Of a DNA stretch of 64,000 nt, positions 11,455 through 22,818 are shown in pieces. The translations under genes and the position numbers were made by a program. The notes below the pieces were generated by a model. The model was given only the letters and a program-made list of their open reading frames with translations, was not told the origin of the DNA and ran no database searches. The stretch is from Paracamarosporium sp. OC-R06-R3 (lineage: Eukaryota > Ascomycota > Dothideomycetes > Pleosporales > Didymosphaeriaceae): the NCBI GenBank assembly GCA_019828545.1, contig JACVRA010000200.1, forward strand, positions 62,262 to 126,261. Reading direction: 5' to 3'. How positions within the stretch are numbered: position 1 is the first letter of the stretch; each line of letters opens with the position of its first letter.

Positions 11455-12715
11455 ATGGCGCTCTTCAGCAGCTCGGCGCCCGCCGCCACCTCCACCACTG
11501 GCGACATTAGCAAAGATGTCGAAGTCAAGGAGGGAATGCCCACGGACAGCATATCCGATCTGAGTTTCTCACCTACGCACGATTTCCTCGCAATGACTTC
11601 CTGGGATAAAAGCATCACCATTTATGAAGTGAACAACAACGGTGCTCAAGGGAAATGGAAGGGAATGTGCAAGACGCAGCAAGGCAAAGAGGAAATCCCA
11701 CTTTGTTTGGCATGGTCAAACGTGAGTAGCTTCTGAAAGCTCCATCCGTGCGACTACTCACTCCAATTTAGGACGGCACAAAAATTGCGGCTGGCGGCGC
11801 AGACGGGACCATTTTCTACTACGACCTCGCATCCGCAAACCCTGGCGAACTCTCACCCACGGCCACTTGGCAACCGCATCAAGCAGGTATCAAGGGCATT
11901 CGCTGGTTCACGTTTCAAGGCAAGCAGGTCCTGATCACCGGCTCCTGGGACAAGACGGTCAAATACTTTGATCTGAGCGCAGCAGATCCCACGCAACCCA
12001 TGGGAACTCTACAATGCCAGGAACGCGTCTACAGTATGGATGTCAAGAACAACCAATTACTCGTCATTGCGACCGCTGAGCGCCACATCCACATCGTCAA
12101 CTTGCAAGACCCCGCCAAGATCCACAAGACCATTTCCAGTCCGCTTAAATGGCAGACCAGGGTGGTGAGCTGCTTTAGCGACGCCTCCGGCTTTGCTGTA
12201 GGGTCGATTGAGGGTCGATGCGCAATCCAATATGTGGACGACAGCAACACCAGGTACGTTATGTATTCCCAGCATTGAACCAGAGACTTGAGACTACCCA
12301 AGTTTTGCACATAACAAAGCCATTCAGATCGCAAAAACTAACCATTCCTAGCCTCAACTTCTCCTTCAAATGCCACCGCCAACAAGACCCCGCCAACCGG
12401 GACATCGCGCGCGTCTACTCCGTGAACGCCATCTCGTTCCACCCACAACACGGGACCTTCAGCACCGCCGGCTCAGACGGGACCTTCCACTTCTGGGACA
12501 AGGACGCCAAGCACCGTCTCAAGGGGTACCCAGACGTCGGGGGCTCCATCACGGCTACGGCCTTCAACAAGGATGGCAACATCTTCGCATACGCCATCAG
12601 CTACGATTGGAGTAAGGGCTACGCAGCATCGGTCCCCGGCCAGAAGCTACAGGTCAAGCTGCACCCCATCATAGGCGATGAGTGTAAGCCCCGGCCTGGC
12701 ACCAAGAAGCGGTAA
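11455..12715 (+). CDS. RAE1: RAE1/GLE2 mRNA export factor (WD40)
   Basis: Seven-bladed WD40 protein that binds the GLEBS motif of a nucleoporin (Nup98/Nup116) and acts in mRNA export, with a mitotic checkpoint role in some species. Exons 11455-11721, 11772-12253 and 12352-12715, introns 50 and 98 bp. The second junction (ACC AG / C CTC) restores SNTSLNFSFKCHR. Family landmarks: ISDLSFSPTHDFLAMTSWDK near the N-terminus, GGADGTIFYYDL, TGSWDKTVKYFDL, GSIEGRCAIQYVDD, then STAGSDGTFHFWDKDAKHRL and the family-typical AYAISYDWSKGY near the end. About 370 aa, as expected. Start at 11455 is the first ATG of the open frame and lies just after a probable 5'-UTR intron. Confidence 0.95.
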
Positions 12716-13878
12716 GCGGGGAATTGGGGAGACGAGCCTGCTGACGGTGCGTCGGACGAAGTTGCTGCTATCGTGTCGGCGTCGAAAGTCCAGTTACCCG
12801 CCGTGGTTCACCCTCTTCCTGCCAGGCCGAGGTCAAAGGCGGTATCTTTCCAAAACACAGATAAAGAGGGCAGCACGCAAGCGGGGAAAAGCGATTTTCC
12901 AAAGTTTTAGTCCGGTTCGAGGAGAGTATGAATGTGTTGATGTTGACGTTGACTCTGCATTAGCGGGCGAGGGGTTCTTTCGGCGTTTGTTTTTTGTTTT
13001 CATCACGGCTACGCTTCGGATGGTTTCTTGGATGACGGAGGCCTATGGGCTAGATCGGTCTAGGTAGCGAATGAACTGCAAGGTTTAGATTTGATCGATG
13101 CGTGCAGTGTGCTGGATTGTGTTGCTTTGTGCTTGTGTGGAGGTGTTACGGTAAACACGATGCTCTGGCATCTTTTTCCTTAGGAGTGCCTTACCTTGCC
13201 CTGTATCCCGTAAATTATATAGATTACTATCTTCTCCTCGCCTCAGCCCGATGTTTCGCCAGAAAGGAAAATGGCCATCTTGCTCAGACTCAAGCTCAAA
13301 CAGACGCACACCGTGAACGACTAAGACGTCAAGCACCATACGCCACAGCCCGATCTAGCCCGATATATTACACTGAAATCCAGCATACCCGTGTAAAAAC
13401 AAGCATACAAGACGAAGGCTTTTGCCGAGAACAAGACGAGCAACGTACATTACAAATCGCTCCTTTTCATCGCTTTCCTCCCACCTCGATTGACCGATTT
13501 ATCTGTTCACTTCGTGACCAACGTTATTTCTTCCCTCCTTTTCGTTCCAGAACCGTCTAGACCAGTTCAAATCCTCTACACCGGTACAACCGAATCTGTA
13601 GATACCGTCCCTCTCTCTTTCTCTTAGATTCATATGCGTACGCGCACTGTATGTCTCCGCATCACGGCTAGCTAGGCTACGCAAGCAAATAAGTGAGGAA
13701 AAGACAGCGTTTAATTGATTCTTGATGAACAATTGATATTGTTCATGAGGAGGATTGATTTAGTAACATGCCAGACTTAGGAACAAGCTAGACTTAGTAA
13801 TACAATAAACTTGGTAATAGAATAGATTAGTAGAAATGTAGAATTACGCAAAGAGATGACGGTTAACTAGATGGATAA
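12716..13878. other. Intergenic between RAE1 and HET gene
   Basis: RAE1 3' flank, then a pyrimidine-rich stretch (about 13,440-13,620) and AT-rich DNA from 13,700. Short open frames only; no recognisable product. Confidence 0.5.
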
Positions 13879-15567
13879 CTAAATAATAACATATGAGCGG
13901 ATACGATCTATCCTCTTGTAAGACTCGTTCATATATCCCAAACCCGATCCGAACGCTTTATCTTGTGTGCACTTGGCGAACATCATTGCAGCATCTGAAT
14001 CGTATAAACATGCGATGAGTTGGAACTCCTCATCACCAGCTGGGCGTAACAGCCAGGGCCCCTTTACAAAAAGACGGCTATTATACCTGCTCGTATCGGT
14101 AAAGACGTCAACTCTGAAATCCCGTCTGCCGCATGCCAGGGGCCACACGAGCGCGTCAGAGGGGAAGATGTCGGTTTTGAGATGCCAGAGCCTCTTATCC
14201 TTTCCAAATGCTTTTTTTCTGTAGACGGTGTTGTCGGCGATGTAGAATTTGTCGTTGGTAACTGCCTTAATAACGAGTTTGTTATGTTGAAACGGCGGAT
14301 GTCTGTTGGCGTCGTAGAAATCCATATGACTTGAGTAGTCTAAACCATTTATGCGTATGGCTCGGCTTACGTCGAGTTTGCGTATGACAGCTTCATGTGA
14401 CATGTGTTGCTGTAACATGTTCGCTGCAGTTTGCCAGTCAATTACCCATGACGGAAGGGCATCTGCGCCCAGATTTGCAGTGGGTACACATTGTGGCATG
14501 AAGTGGACGAGAGAAGTGAGACCTTCTTTCATTAATATTGCCCATGTCACAGTTGAAAGGACAGAGGCCAAGTCGGCACCATAGTCGACAGGGATGAAGA
14601 TCTCCGGTTCTGATTGCCGTGCTATTTCCCAGTCTCGTATCGACATCGGCTTTGCTGGAAATCCAGTCATACCAAGAATTCCGTAGATATAATCCCTCGG
14701 GTCGCTTGCCTCGAGACTACTCGTTTGTAGAAGGGTGTTAACGAAGTCTAATTTACTATGTGCTGGCTGATGGATCTACTCGAAAAAACTCAGGCGGGCG
14801 TCGTGGAGTTCCTGTAATTCTTGTATGAGCGTGCAGTATGGGTGAAACTCATTTGCAATACGTCGGCTGAAGCATTCGACACAATACGGCGCTAATTCCG
14901 GATGTTTCCAGAGCATATCTGGAAATGACAACAGGCTGAACCATGTAAATTGGTAACGGTCACATTGGAGAACTAATTTCCGTGCTGCAAATATCTCTCG
15001 TTGTACCCATATACGGCGAAACCAAGGTCGTTGGTAGAGATCTTCCAAAGCTGTTTGTACATTGTTGAAGTCCCATCTCGTATCCATGGAAGTAGCTAAA
15101 TTCAATAAATCGTTCAAATTTGGGTGCGCGGCGCCGAGCCACGCGACGACTCTCGCGGCTTTTTCGTAGATGAGAAACATGTTACCCACTTGTCTAGATT
15201 TTTCCTCGTTGTCTTTCTGATTAATGCAAATAGCATCAATCCAGAGATAGCGAACACTACTCCCAGAGTGTCGAAGTGCAGAGAGCGCGTTAAAGAGGTT
15301 ATTCGTCACTCGCAGTGGCTCGCCGTTGCATATGATCTCTTTTAAGTTCTCTTCACCGCCCCATGTATATGAGAGAGCTTCATAGCTGACCATAAAATCT
15401 TTCCGGAAAAATAAATTCCTTGAGTGAAGCGCTATGCCGTCGAAAGCAGGATCTAATATGCTCGCTACATAGAGGGTACCGTCTAGCCGGCTGTCAGTGT
15501 CGCCGTTATCGCCGTGTAACTCTAGTATCCTTGTCTGATATGAGTCGATTGGCTCGTATTTATACAT
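13879..15567 (-). pseudogene. HET-domain (heterokaryon incompatibility) gene interrupted by one in-frame TAG
   Basis: HET-domain proteins trigger cell death when genetically unlike hyphae fuse. The frame opens at 15567 (MYKYEPIDSYQTRILELHGD) and shows the three HET motifs: YEALSYTWGG, LWIDAICINQKDNEEKSRQ with VVAWLG, and RPWFRRIWVQREIF. A TAG at 14778-14776 follows DARLSFFE. The same frame then continues without any other stop through KLDFVNTLLQTSSL and SDPRDYIYGILGM, the usual post-HET segment, to 13879. The unit is 563 codons including both stops, a normal length. CAG to TAG would be one C-to-T change at a CpA, the dinucleotide hit by RIP. No intron of normal length removes the stop without losing conserved sequence: the best alternative, 86 bp from a GTATTG donor, deletes about 28 plausible residues. 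Either a dead allele, a truncated functional product, or an assembly error. Confidence 0.8.
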
Positions 15568-16204
15568 CTTGTTCGTGGATCTTGTTAGTCGTCCCCTAAT
15601 TAATGAGAGTTAAAAAATTATTTATTGTAAGGATGTCGTATGTATACTTGGCCGCAGGAGTTGAAGGAGCTGAAGGAGCTGAGGGAACTGTAGAGCGGGG
15701 TTAAATAGGCAACTATTTAATTACCTGGCGATTGGTGGTTGGATACGAAGATAATATAACAGGACTGAGCTAAAGCAGTCTAGTCTATGTAGCACAACGC
15801 CTGCCTGACTGCCTGCCTGCCTCGCTCGCTAAAACTCACAAGCAAGCAAGCAAGTCCTTTCCTCTACTCTGCTCCAACATCAAACCCAAACGCCATGCCC
15901 CGTCCGTCCGTCCATCCATTCAAGAAACCAACACGCTCCCTTTTCGCCAGCCAGAAAGAAAAAAGAGGAAGATGATGAATGTGTCGTAGCGAGAACGCTC
16001 ATGATACCTTGTATGCATGCATGTACGCCAACCCAGTCCCAACAAACAAACAAGCAATAAAAAGATGCTATCGCTTTTTATAACGACCAAGCACCGCTCT
16101 GTAGCGCCAAACTGGCCCGAGCATTGGATCTCCCCTCGACTTATGTGGCATTCAAGCCACTATCCCAGCAACGCCATTGCTCAATTGAACAAGTACACGC
16201 CCGC
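15568..16204. other. Intergenic with GCCT/GCAA/GTCC microsatellites
   Basis: HET upstream region and RAD52 3' flank. Short tandem runs: GCCT-type near 15,800-15,825, GCAA-type near 15,841-15,855 and GTCC/ATCC near 15,902-15,920. No gene. Confidence 0.5.
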
Positions 16205-18044
16205 TTACGATAAACTCACAGCACCTTTATTCTCCACCCCCGGCGCCTCAACCCTCTGCCTCTTCGCCTCAGGCTCACCAGCCACACCCCCACCACCCTG
16301 ATTACTCACATCCTGCAGCGGCGGCCTCTTCATCGGTGGCTTATACCCTCCCCTCCCTGGACCAGGACTCATCCCCATCCCCGCGCCCGGCATCCCGATC
16401 CGCCTATTCGCATCCTGCTGAGGATTCACAAAGTTGGAGTTGCCGCGTGGTCCCATACCGGGACGACTGACACCACCTCCCCCAGCAGGTACAAGATTAG
16501 GAGGAGGAGGTGCAGGCGCATTGACTTCCTGGCGCTTGATAGGTCTGCTAGCGGCATGGTCGAGGCCTGGTGTGCGCTGCTCTTTTGGTATAGGGGATTC
16601 GGCGTTTGGATTGAAGGCGGGAAGATTGGTGAGGGAGGCGGGAGGGTTGGGGTTCTGAAGGAGTTCGGCGGCGCGGGAGGTCACGAAGCCGACGGGTGGA
16701 CGGTGGGTTGAGGGGGGATTTGTGGCTGATGCTGCGGTCGGTTGTGCTGCTGGTCTTGGTTGTTGTTGTGCTTGGGGAGGGGTCGGTCGGAGAGGTTGGT
16801 TGGGTGGTGCACCTGATGTCTGGTTGTTTTGGTTTTGGTTCTGGTGTTTAGGAGCGGTATGGATGTCAACGGTTGGCGGTTGCATCCGTGGTCGGTTCAG
16901 CTCTGGACGATTGTTGCCGTTTTGCTGTATAGGAGTCTGAGGTGCTCTCCCATTTGGAGGACCAAGCGATGATCTGCTAGTACCATTCTGGATGTTGTTT
17001 TGAGGTGGTTGTGCGCCATTTGGACCTCTCGCCCCTGGTCCCTTCTGTGCTCTTAAAATTGGTTGCCGTGGTTGGCCACCATTTGGCAGCGGCGCATTTC
17101 GGCTTGGTGTGGCACCGCTCACACCGTTTGATGACCTGTTGAGTTCGGCAGCAGCCACTGACTCGAAGCTGAACTCTTCACTATGATCCTCGGAGATCTC
17201 CACTCCGTCGAACAAGTTTCCGTCAAGCTCATCATCGAACTCGCCCGAAATCGATGCACCTAGATGGTCGGTACGCGTCCGTAAAATCGGATTCGTCCTA
17301 ACAGGTGTCTGATGTGGCTCCCTCTTCACCATAACTGCCTCTTGCTTCACCCTAGGGGCAAAGTCCGGATGCCTGTGTAGATTGTCCTCTTGGAATTTTA
17401 CAGGCTCCACCTTCATCGACTGAACTTTCTTGAGGTATCCCTTGTCGTACAAGCAGTTGCCTAGTACATTGCCGAATGTACGCAATGCACGCTTTAGCCC
17501 ATCAGTAGCTGCCTCTTTCTTCGCCTTCTCAAACGAGGCTGCCTTGCCTTTACCGTTCTCGATGGAGCCATAGCCGATATCCTATCTGTCGTTAGCCAAG
17601 ATCTCCACGAAATAATACCAGATATTCACCTCATGATATGTCCCATCTTTGAGCGTAATCCTCACGACGATCGATAATCCAAGGCTGACCTTGCCGTTCT
17701 GAGGGTTCTCGTCCACATAGTCGATCTGCACTTGCCCCAGCGAGCTCGACCACCCATTGAACCCAAACACCTCATTCGCAAGCGTTATCGCCTTGTTCCC
17801 CTCCAAATACGCCACCCTACCACCTCCATTGCCCGGTCTCTGCGAAATATACTCGGGCCCAAGCTGCTTATTCAGACGACTCTGCAGGGTGGCGATTTCG
17901 ATCGCTGTGAAGCCATTTACGACGCGTTCTTCGAACGGATTCGTGACGTTGCCGCTGTTGTACTGGTCGCCGGGACTGCAGAATGTTAGGCGAATTTCGA
18001 TAATATGGTTGGTTTGGTGTGTTCTGTAGCACTTACGCAGGCAT
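16205..18044 (-). CDS. RAD52: RAD52 recombination mediator
   Basis: Single-strand annealing and Rad51-loading protein of homologous recombination. Exons 18044-18037 (8 nt), 17975-17630 and 17581-16205; introns 61 and 48 bp; 1731 nt, 576 aa. Start [19 protein letters not shown] is rebuilt across the first junction. The conserved Rad52 annealing domain occupies about residues 20-190: [53 protein letters not shown], then [20 protein letters not shown] and [19 protein letters not shown]. From about residue 200 the protein is low complexity, rich in Pro, Gln and Asn, as in filamentous-fungal Rad52; the Rad51- and RPA-binding parts are not recognisable by eye there. The first coding exon is only 8 nt. 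Confidence 0.95.
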
Positions 18045-18184
18045 TGTCGCAGTTTCAGGAGGGCGTGGGCATGGGAGTTGAAAGTGAAGGTCGATGGCTG
18101 GTGGCTAATGACGCGGGCGCGCGCGTTGAGATGGAATGCACCGACGCGCCAAGTCACGTGGTCTCGCCCCACCTAGGCACGCGA

Positions 18185-18551
18185 GTCCAGCAACATGGGA
18201 GGCAAAAAGGCATCTGTCACCTTCTGCGATGAAATGGCCTTGTTATAGCTTTACAGAGATGTCACATCAAAATTCATGACAGAGTATTTCAATGCCAGTC
18301 ATGCGCTCTCGCCCACACACACAAGTCCAGCAGCGTGAGAGGCAAAAAGGCACCTGCGACGAATTGGCCTTTTTACGACTCTATAGCAATATTACATCAA
18401 AATCCATAACATATTATCCCAATGCCAATCGTATGTTCTCGCCCTACAACTCCACCAACATGAGAAACAAAAGTTCACATCTACGCCGAACCAGCCTATT
18501 CACAACTTTATAGCGACGTACACCCAATCTCATAACACAATATCCAATGCG
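18185..18551. repeat. Three diverged tandem copies of a ~125-140 bp unit
   Basis: Copies begin near 18185, 18325 and 18450. Shared blocks include GTCCAGCA.C.TG.GAGGCAAAAAGGCA, then ACATCAAAAT.CAT.ACA and CAATGCCA.TC.T.... TCTCGCCC. A partial unit may precede, inside the RAD52 leader. Differences are mainly transitions. Not coding. Confidence 0.75.
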
Positions 18552-18794
18552 TATTTTGTACAGCCGTCACACAGACAGCACATAGACCAGATAGATAGAT
18601 AGATAGCACCGTGCGGACCGACAGACCGGCAGACCGACCAACGGACCCAGACAAACAAAGCAAACAGAAACGCCCAAAATGCTAGCCGCTCTAGAAATCG
18701 AAAGGACAGGACAGCCCAACGCGCGCAAAGCATGCACGCACCCAACGATTAGAAAACCCAAGTCCACATGGCATGTATGTAGTGTGCGATTTGC

Positions 18795-20848
18795 CTAAGA
18801 CTTCTCCCTCGCCGCCAGTCTGCGGTCCCTCTCGCTGCCGCTGCCCTCGCCGTCGCTGCTGGCTCCGCCGAGGCTGAACGTGGAGTCGTTCTGGGGGATC
18901 CTGGCTTTCTCGCTCCTGCCGTTGGCGTGGCCGTTCAAGGGCTTGCTTGCCTCGTCGTCCAGGTCGTCGAGCTCGCGCTCGTCGAAATCAGCCGCCTCGA
19001 CGTCCCGTCTTCGGTCTCTTCTCCGGAAGTTGTCGAGGCCCATGCCCATGATCAGCGACTCGCGGCCCTCGTCTCCATCCACTCCCTTGTAGCCGCTTGC
19101 GGCCCGTCGGCGGCGATCGCGCCAGATAAAGAACGCGAAGGCACTGGCGAGAATTACAACGACGACCAGAGCGACTTCCCCGGAGCGGTAGTAAGCTTTC
19201 CATTCGGCCTCTTTGAGTTCCTTGGTCTTGTCTTCCTCCGCCTTCGTGGAGTTCGGATGACCGCCCACGCTGACCAGTGGTCCCTTTTCGCCGTTGAGAA
19301 GGCTTTCGGATGGGGCACCACCGACGGCGCTGATGTCGACACCAATGAATCGGTCGAGCATATCGCGGGTACGCCTCGGGTAGTCAAATGGAACCATGTG
19401 GCTGGAGTTGTAGAACACAACATAGGTGAGGTTTCTGGCTTCTCGGTACGTGCCTGCTGGCTCGCCTTCGAAGGTCCAGTCCTGCTTGGGCGCCATAATA
19501 CCCTGTGAGATTTCAAATCCCTTTCCTCCATTCCACGACATCCTATCAATCATAGCCTCAGTGCCAAGATGATTGCAGATGAGATCCTGATCTCCGGAGA
19601 ATAGAACAACCGAAATTTGCTCGAGAAGTTCGGGCAAGAAAGTAATCGCAGGTTTGCTGTCCTTAGCACGGAAGTGTGAGGAAACTGCACCGTTGCACTC
19701 AGTCCAACCCGTCTTCTTGTCAGGATTGATGTGAAGTGCAGCAATAACATCCTTTTGGCGCAACCAGGGGGTGACGCTGGCGAGGTCCGGAGGCCAGTTC
19801 ATACCGCAGGAACTGTCGTCACGGAGGCGGATGTCGTACATGTTCACGCATTCTTGCCGAGGATCTCCTCCTTTCCGTTTTGTCTCTTGAAGAATTGTCA
19901 TCATGACGGATTCGCAGGCCGCGTTGTCCACATGGTCCATTGCTCCAGCGTTCAATACGTCCAGGCATTTGCCTTGAAGCGCCTCGACACGCTTGGCTTC
20001 GGGACTATCGCCTTGTATGAGGCCCGTTTCATACGCGAAGGGTAGGTAAGAAAGGTATTGGTCGACTGGCGATATCCAACCGTTGCCAATGAGAACGCCT
20101 TTCAAAGCCCAGGGGATTGGCGCAGCTTTGTTTCGATTGAGAATTGCGCGTGCGATGTACGGAATGTGTTGTCCGGCGTATGATTCTCCTGCGATGTATA
20201 GCTGTACTTTGTAAGTCTTTGCTGAGGCGACAGTGGTTGGGGAAACCTACGTCGTCGTGTTCGTATTCTGGAAAGAGCTTGAACCACTTATCTAAGAAGA
20301 CCATGAATTGCTCAGCCATCTGATCGAGCTCGCTCAGATAGCTATCCGTGTTCACATAACTGAACCCAGTGCCCACTGGCTGATCCACGAAGAGCAAGTT
20401 CGCGAACTCATCCCATGAACCGTTGTTGTACTCCAATTTGCCACCTTCCCTCACACGATACGGACCAATCTCCATCAGAGCGCCATCCATACTGCTGCAA
20501 CCGGGGCCTCCGTTTAGCCAAATGACGGTGCGCTGTTTGTTGGCGATGTGGCGGTTCTGGTAGTGCCAGAAGAACAGGTTCCCGTTGTGCTCCGCATCTA
20601 CTTCGATGTGTCTAGCGGAATGTCAGTCTCTTCTGGATTTTGCTCCTGCAAGACGATTCTTACCCAGCGTGCATCTTCAACAACGGTTCCGGTGCTCCTG
20701 GCAGCGAATGTACGAAGTAATCTGCCTGCGTCTTCCCTTGTGCTTGTGCCTGTTCTTGTGCGGCGCTTCCCGGCAGCCATGACAACGATGCTAACAAGCC
20801 GCCCAAAAGGGCCGTCCGCCAGCGCGACGGCGCGGCTGTGAAAACCAT
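18795..20848 (-). CDS. KEX1: KEX1 pheromone-processing serine carboxypeptidase
   Basis: Golgi membrane carboxypeptidase that trims C-terminal Lys/Arg after Kex2 cleavage. Exons 20848-20664, 20611-20251, 20201-18795; introns 52 and 49 bp; 1953 nt, 650 aa. It has a signal peptide (hydrophobic core [19 protein letters not shown]), the oxyanion segment [13 protein letters not shown], the nucleophile in GESYAG (Ser about 189, at the start of exon 3), the Asp in [12 protein letters not shown] and the His in NSSHMVPFD (about 450). One transmembrane segment (about 525-542, [18 protein letters not shown]) is followed by RDRRRR and an acidic/basic cytosolic tail of about 100 residues that ends RRLAAREKS. 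Domain order and length match Kex1 rather than vacuolar carboxypeptidase Y, which lacks the membrane anchor. The tail would carry Golgi retrieval signals, which I cannot identify by sight. Confidence 0.96.
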
Positions 20849-21933
20849 GGTGAAGTGTGCTGAGCGCCTAGCCGAGCAGGAGTGGGAGATATCGCTATCT
20901 CATGGGTCGCTCGGGGTCGTTGGGAAACGCGAAGACTATTACGTCGAGCGCAAACGGGCGGCGGAGGTGAGTCGAGGCGGGTTGGCAGCTCGCAAAGTGT
21001 CGCGAGGGATGGTTGAGTGTAGAGATTGGGTACGAAAGGGATTAGGTGTCCCCGGAGAGCTTACGAAGGCTGCAGGGGTTCGCGAGGCGGAGCGTTGGCG
21101 GGACCTCGAGATGGCGCGCGAACGGTGCCAAGAATAGATCGGACGATAGGGAAGTGGAGGATAGTGACACGCGCAGATCGACTATGCGATCAGGAGGAGC
21201 AGGAGCAGGAGCAGGATAGGAGTATGGGGAGGTATAGGCAAGGGCATTGATAGCTGTGCCCGGCACTGGACACGGCGAGGTCGTGTTCCAAGACTCCCGC
21301 AGCGAAGCGCCTGGATTGCGACCGCGCCAATGAGATGGCCCGCGCTCGTTCGGCTGCCCTCCTCTCCGTCTGCAACACCGGGACGCCTCAAACCACGTTG
21401 AAGCATACGGCTACGCGTCACGGCTGTAACAGCTCATCGTTTGGAACCTGAAGCCTATGTATGCGCTGACCGTCCTGAAGATCCAGGTGTCATCTCATCT
21501 CTCCTCCGCCAGCCGTCCGCGAATCCTCCGTATGCGCAGCTAGATCCTTGGTTGAACAGCGTGCCGTCCGCATTCGCAACACTTTGTTGATTGTCATCTT
21601 CAGCTCTTGCAGCCTCACCGACCACCTGAATTGCAGTAGCATGCCCGTCCGGGTAATTGTTAATTTACATGTCCGTCTTCAGGAAACATCTTGGCAGCTA
21701 GCTGACATTACTACTCGTTTTCGGTGACCGTGAACGGCTCATGTTCCCTGGTACTCATTCCTCGCACATGGGACACCTTTGCCAAAAGCATCCCCCACGA
21801 ACCTACCCGAACAGGTATGCTGCCTATGCGCCATCGAAGACTGCGTGCCACAGTGGCGCATCCCCTTGCTCTTGCCCATGGCACTTCTGCTTCATGCTTG
21901 CAAGAAAAGAGGAACAGACGGCCAGCAGAAGCT
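20849..21933. other. Intergenic: KEX1 promoter and SFM1 3' flank
   Basis: KEX1 upstream region; a short GGAGCA/GCAGGA run at about 21,195-21,215. Frames of 60-99 codons overlap on both strands and are not convincing. Confidence 0.5.
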
Positions 21934-22818
21934 TCACAAAAGGTCATCGAGCCCCTTCTCGGAGTCTTTGATGATCAAGTCGACCATGCCCTGCTCGAGG
22001 GGTAAGTAAACTACACTAGCGAAAGCACGTGAACGGGTATGCAGAGTAGGATCTTACCTCTGGCATGATCGGTCGTCCGTCTTCGCCCTTGACATATCTG
22101 AAGGGCATCTGCGTGCTTTCGTTCTTGTTGATCTTGAGCTCGGGATGGTCGAGATAAGGGATCTTGTCGACGGGAACTGCGCAGCGTTAGAAAAAGCCTG
22201 GAGAAGCTTAAGCATACAACACGTACTTCTATCCTGGACCACGATTCTCGTGACACGCACGGCAGTGTCGGTCGTCATTTGGACAGGCCCTAGTCGGCGG
22301 CCCTGGTAGCCCTTCTTCCGCAGCTCGGAGGTCCGATCTGCATTCGATTTGTGTCAGCAGACTCAAGTGGCAGGGTCACACCTCTCCCACGCAGTAGCAC
22401 CTACCTCGAGGTGGATCATCGCCTTTGCAGAGTCAGCCATATTGAAAGGAGATATGATTGGAAGGGGAGAAGCATCAGCACACGCACCAAGAATGCCGCC
22501 GAATAGGAAGATGTCGAAGGTATCACCGTCCTCTGGACCAAGATCCTTGGACGCTGAGGGGTCGAGCAGGCATACTTTGTCCTTTTTGTCGGCGTAGATT
22601 TCCTCGATGCCTCTTGTTTCGACATTGAGGCCTTTTGCTTGCTGGAGATTGGGGGGAAGCTTCAGCGAGGTGGGGACCGAAGAGAGCAAAAATTGTGCAC
22701 CGGTGGCGTGGCATTCAGAGGCAATGGCCGAATACTCCAAAGAAGACCATGCTTCGAGCTCTGGGTCCAAGTGCTCGACCACGAAGGTCTTGCCCGGCGG
22801 AGGATTGACGTCTGCCAT
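21934..22818 (-). CDS. SFM1: SFM1-type SPOUT protein arginine methyltransferase (DUF431)
   Basis: Yeast Sfm1 methylates an arginine of ribosomal protein uS3; the family has the SPOUT (knotted) SAM-binding fold. Exons 22818-22488, 22422-22405 (18-nt microexon), 22337-22227, 22176-22058, 21990-21934; total 636 nt, 211 aa, a normal length. N-terminus: TFVVEHLDPELEAWSSLEYS. The glycine-rich SAM loop is FLFGGILGDDPPRDRTSELR, encoded across exon 1, the microexon and exon 3. Then RRLGPVQMTTDTAVRVTRIV, followed by PYLDHPELKINKNES and MPFRYVKGEDGRPIMPEGMV. The end is SEKGLDDLL. Because the microexon supplies SAM-loop residues, predictions that miss it will be wrong there. Divergent from IGO1. Substrate is inferred from yeast. 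Confidence 0.9.

Noticed and set aside
14690..14800. A short intron that would remove the HET-1 stop codon
   Set aside because: Candidates starting at the stop are 17-24 bp, below the usual fungal minimum; the 86-bp alternative deletes plausible coding sequence.
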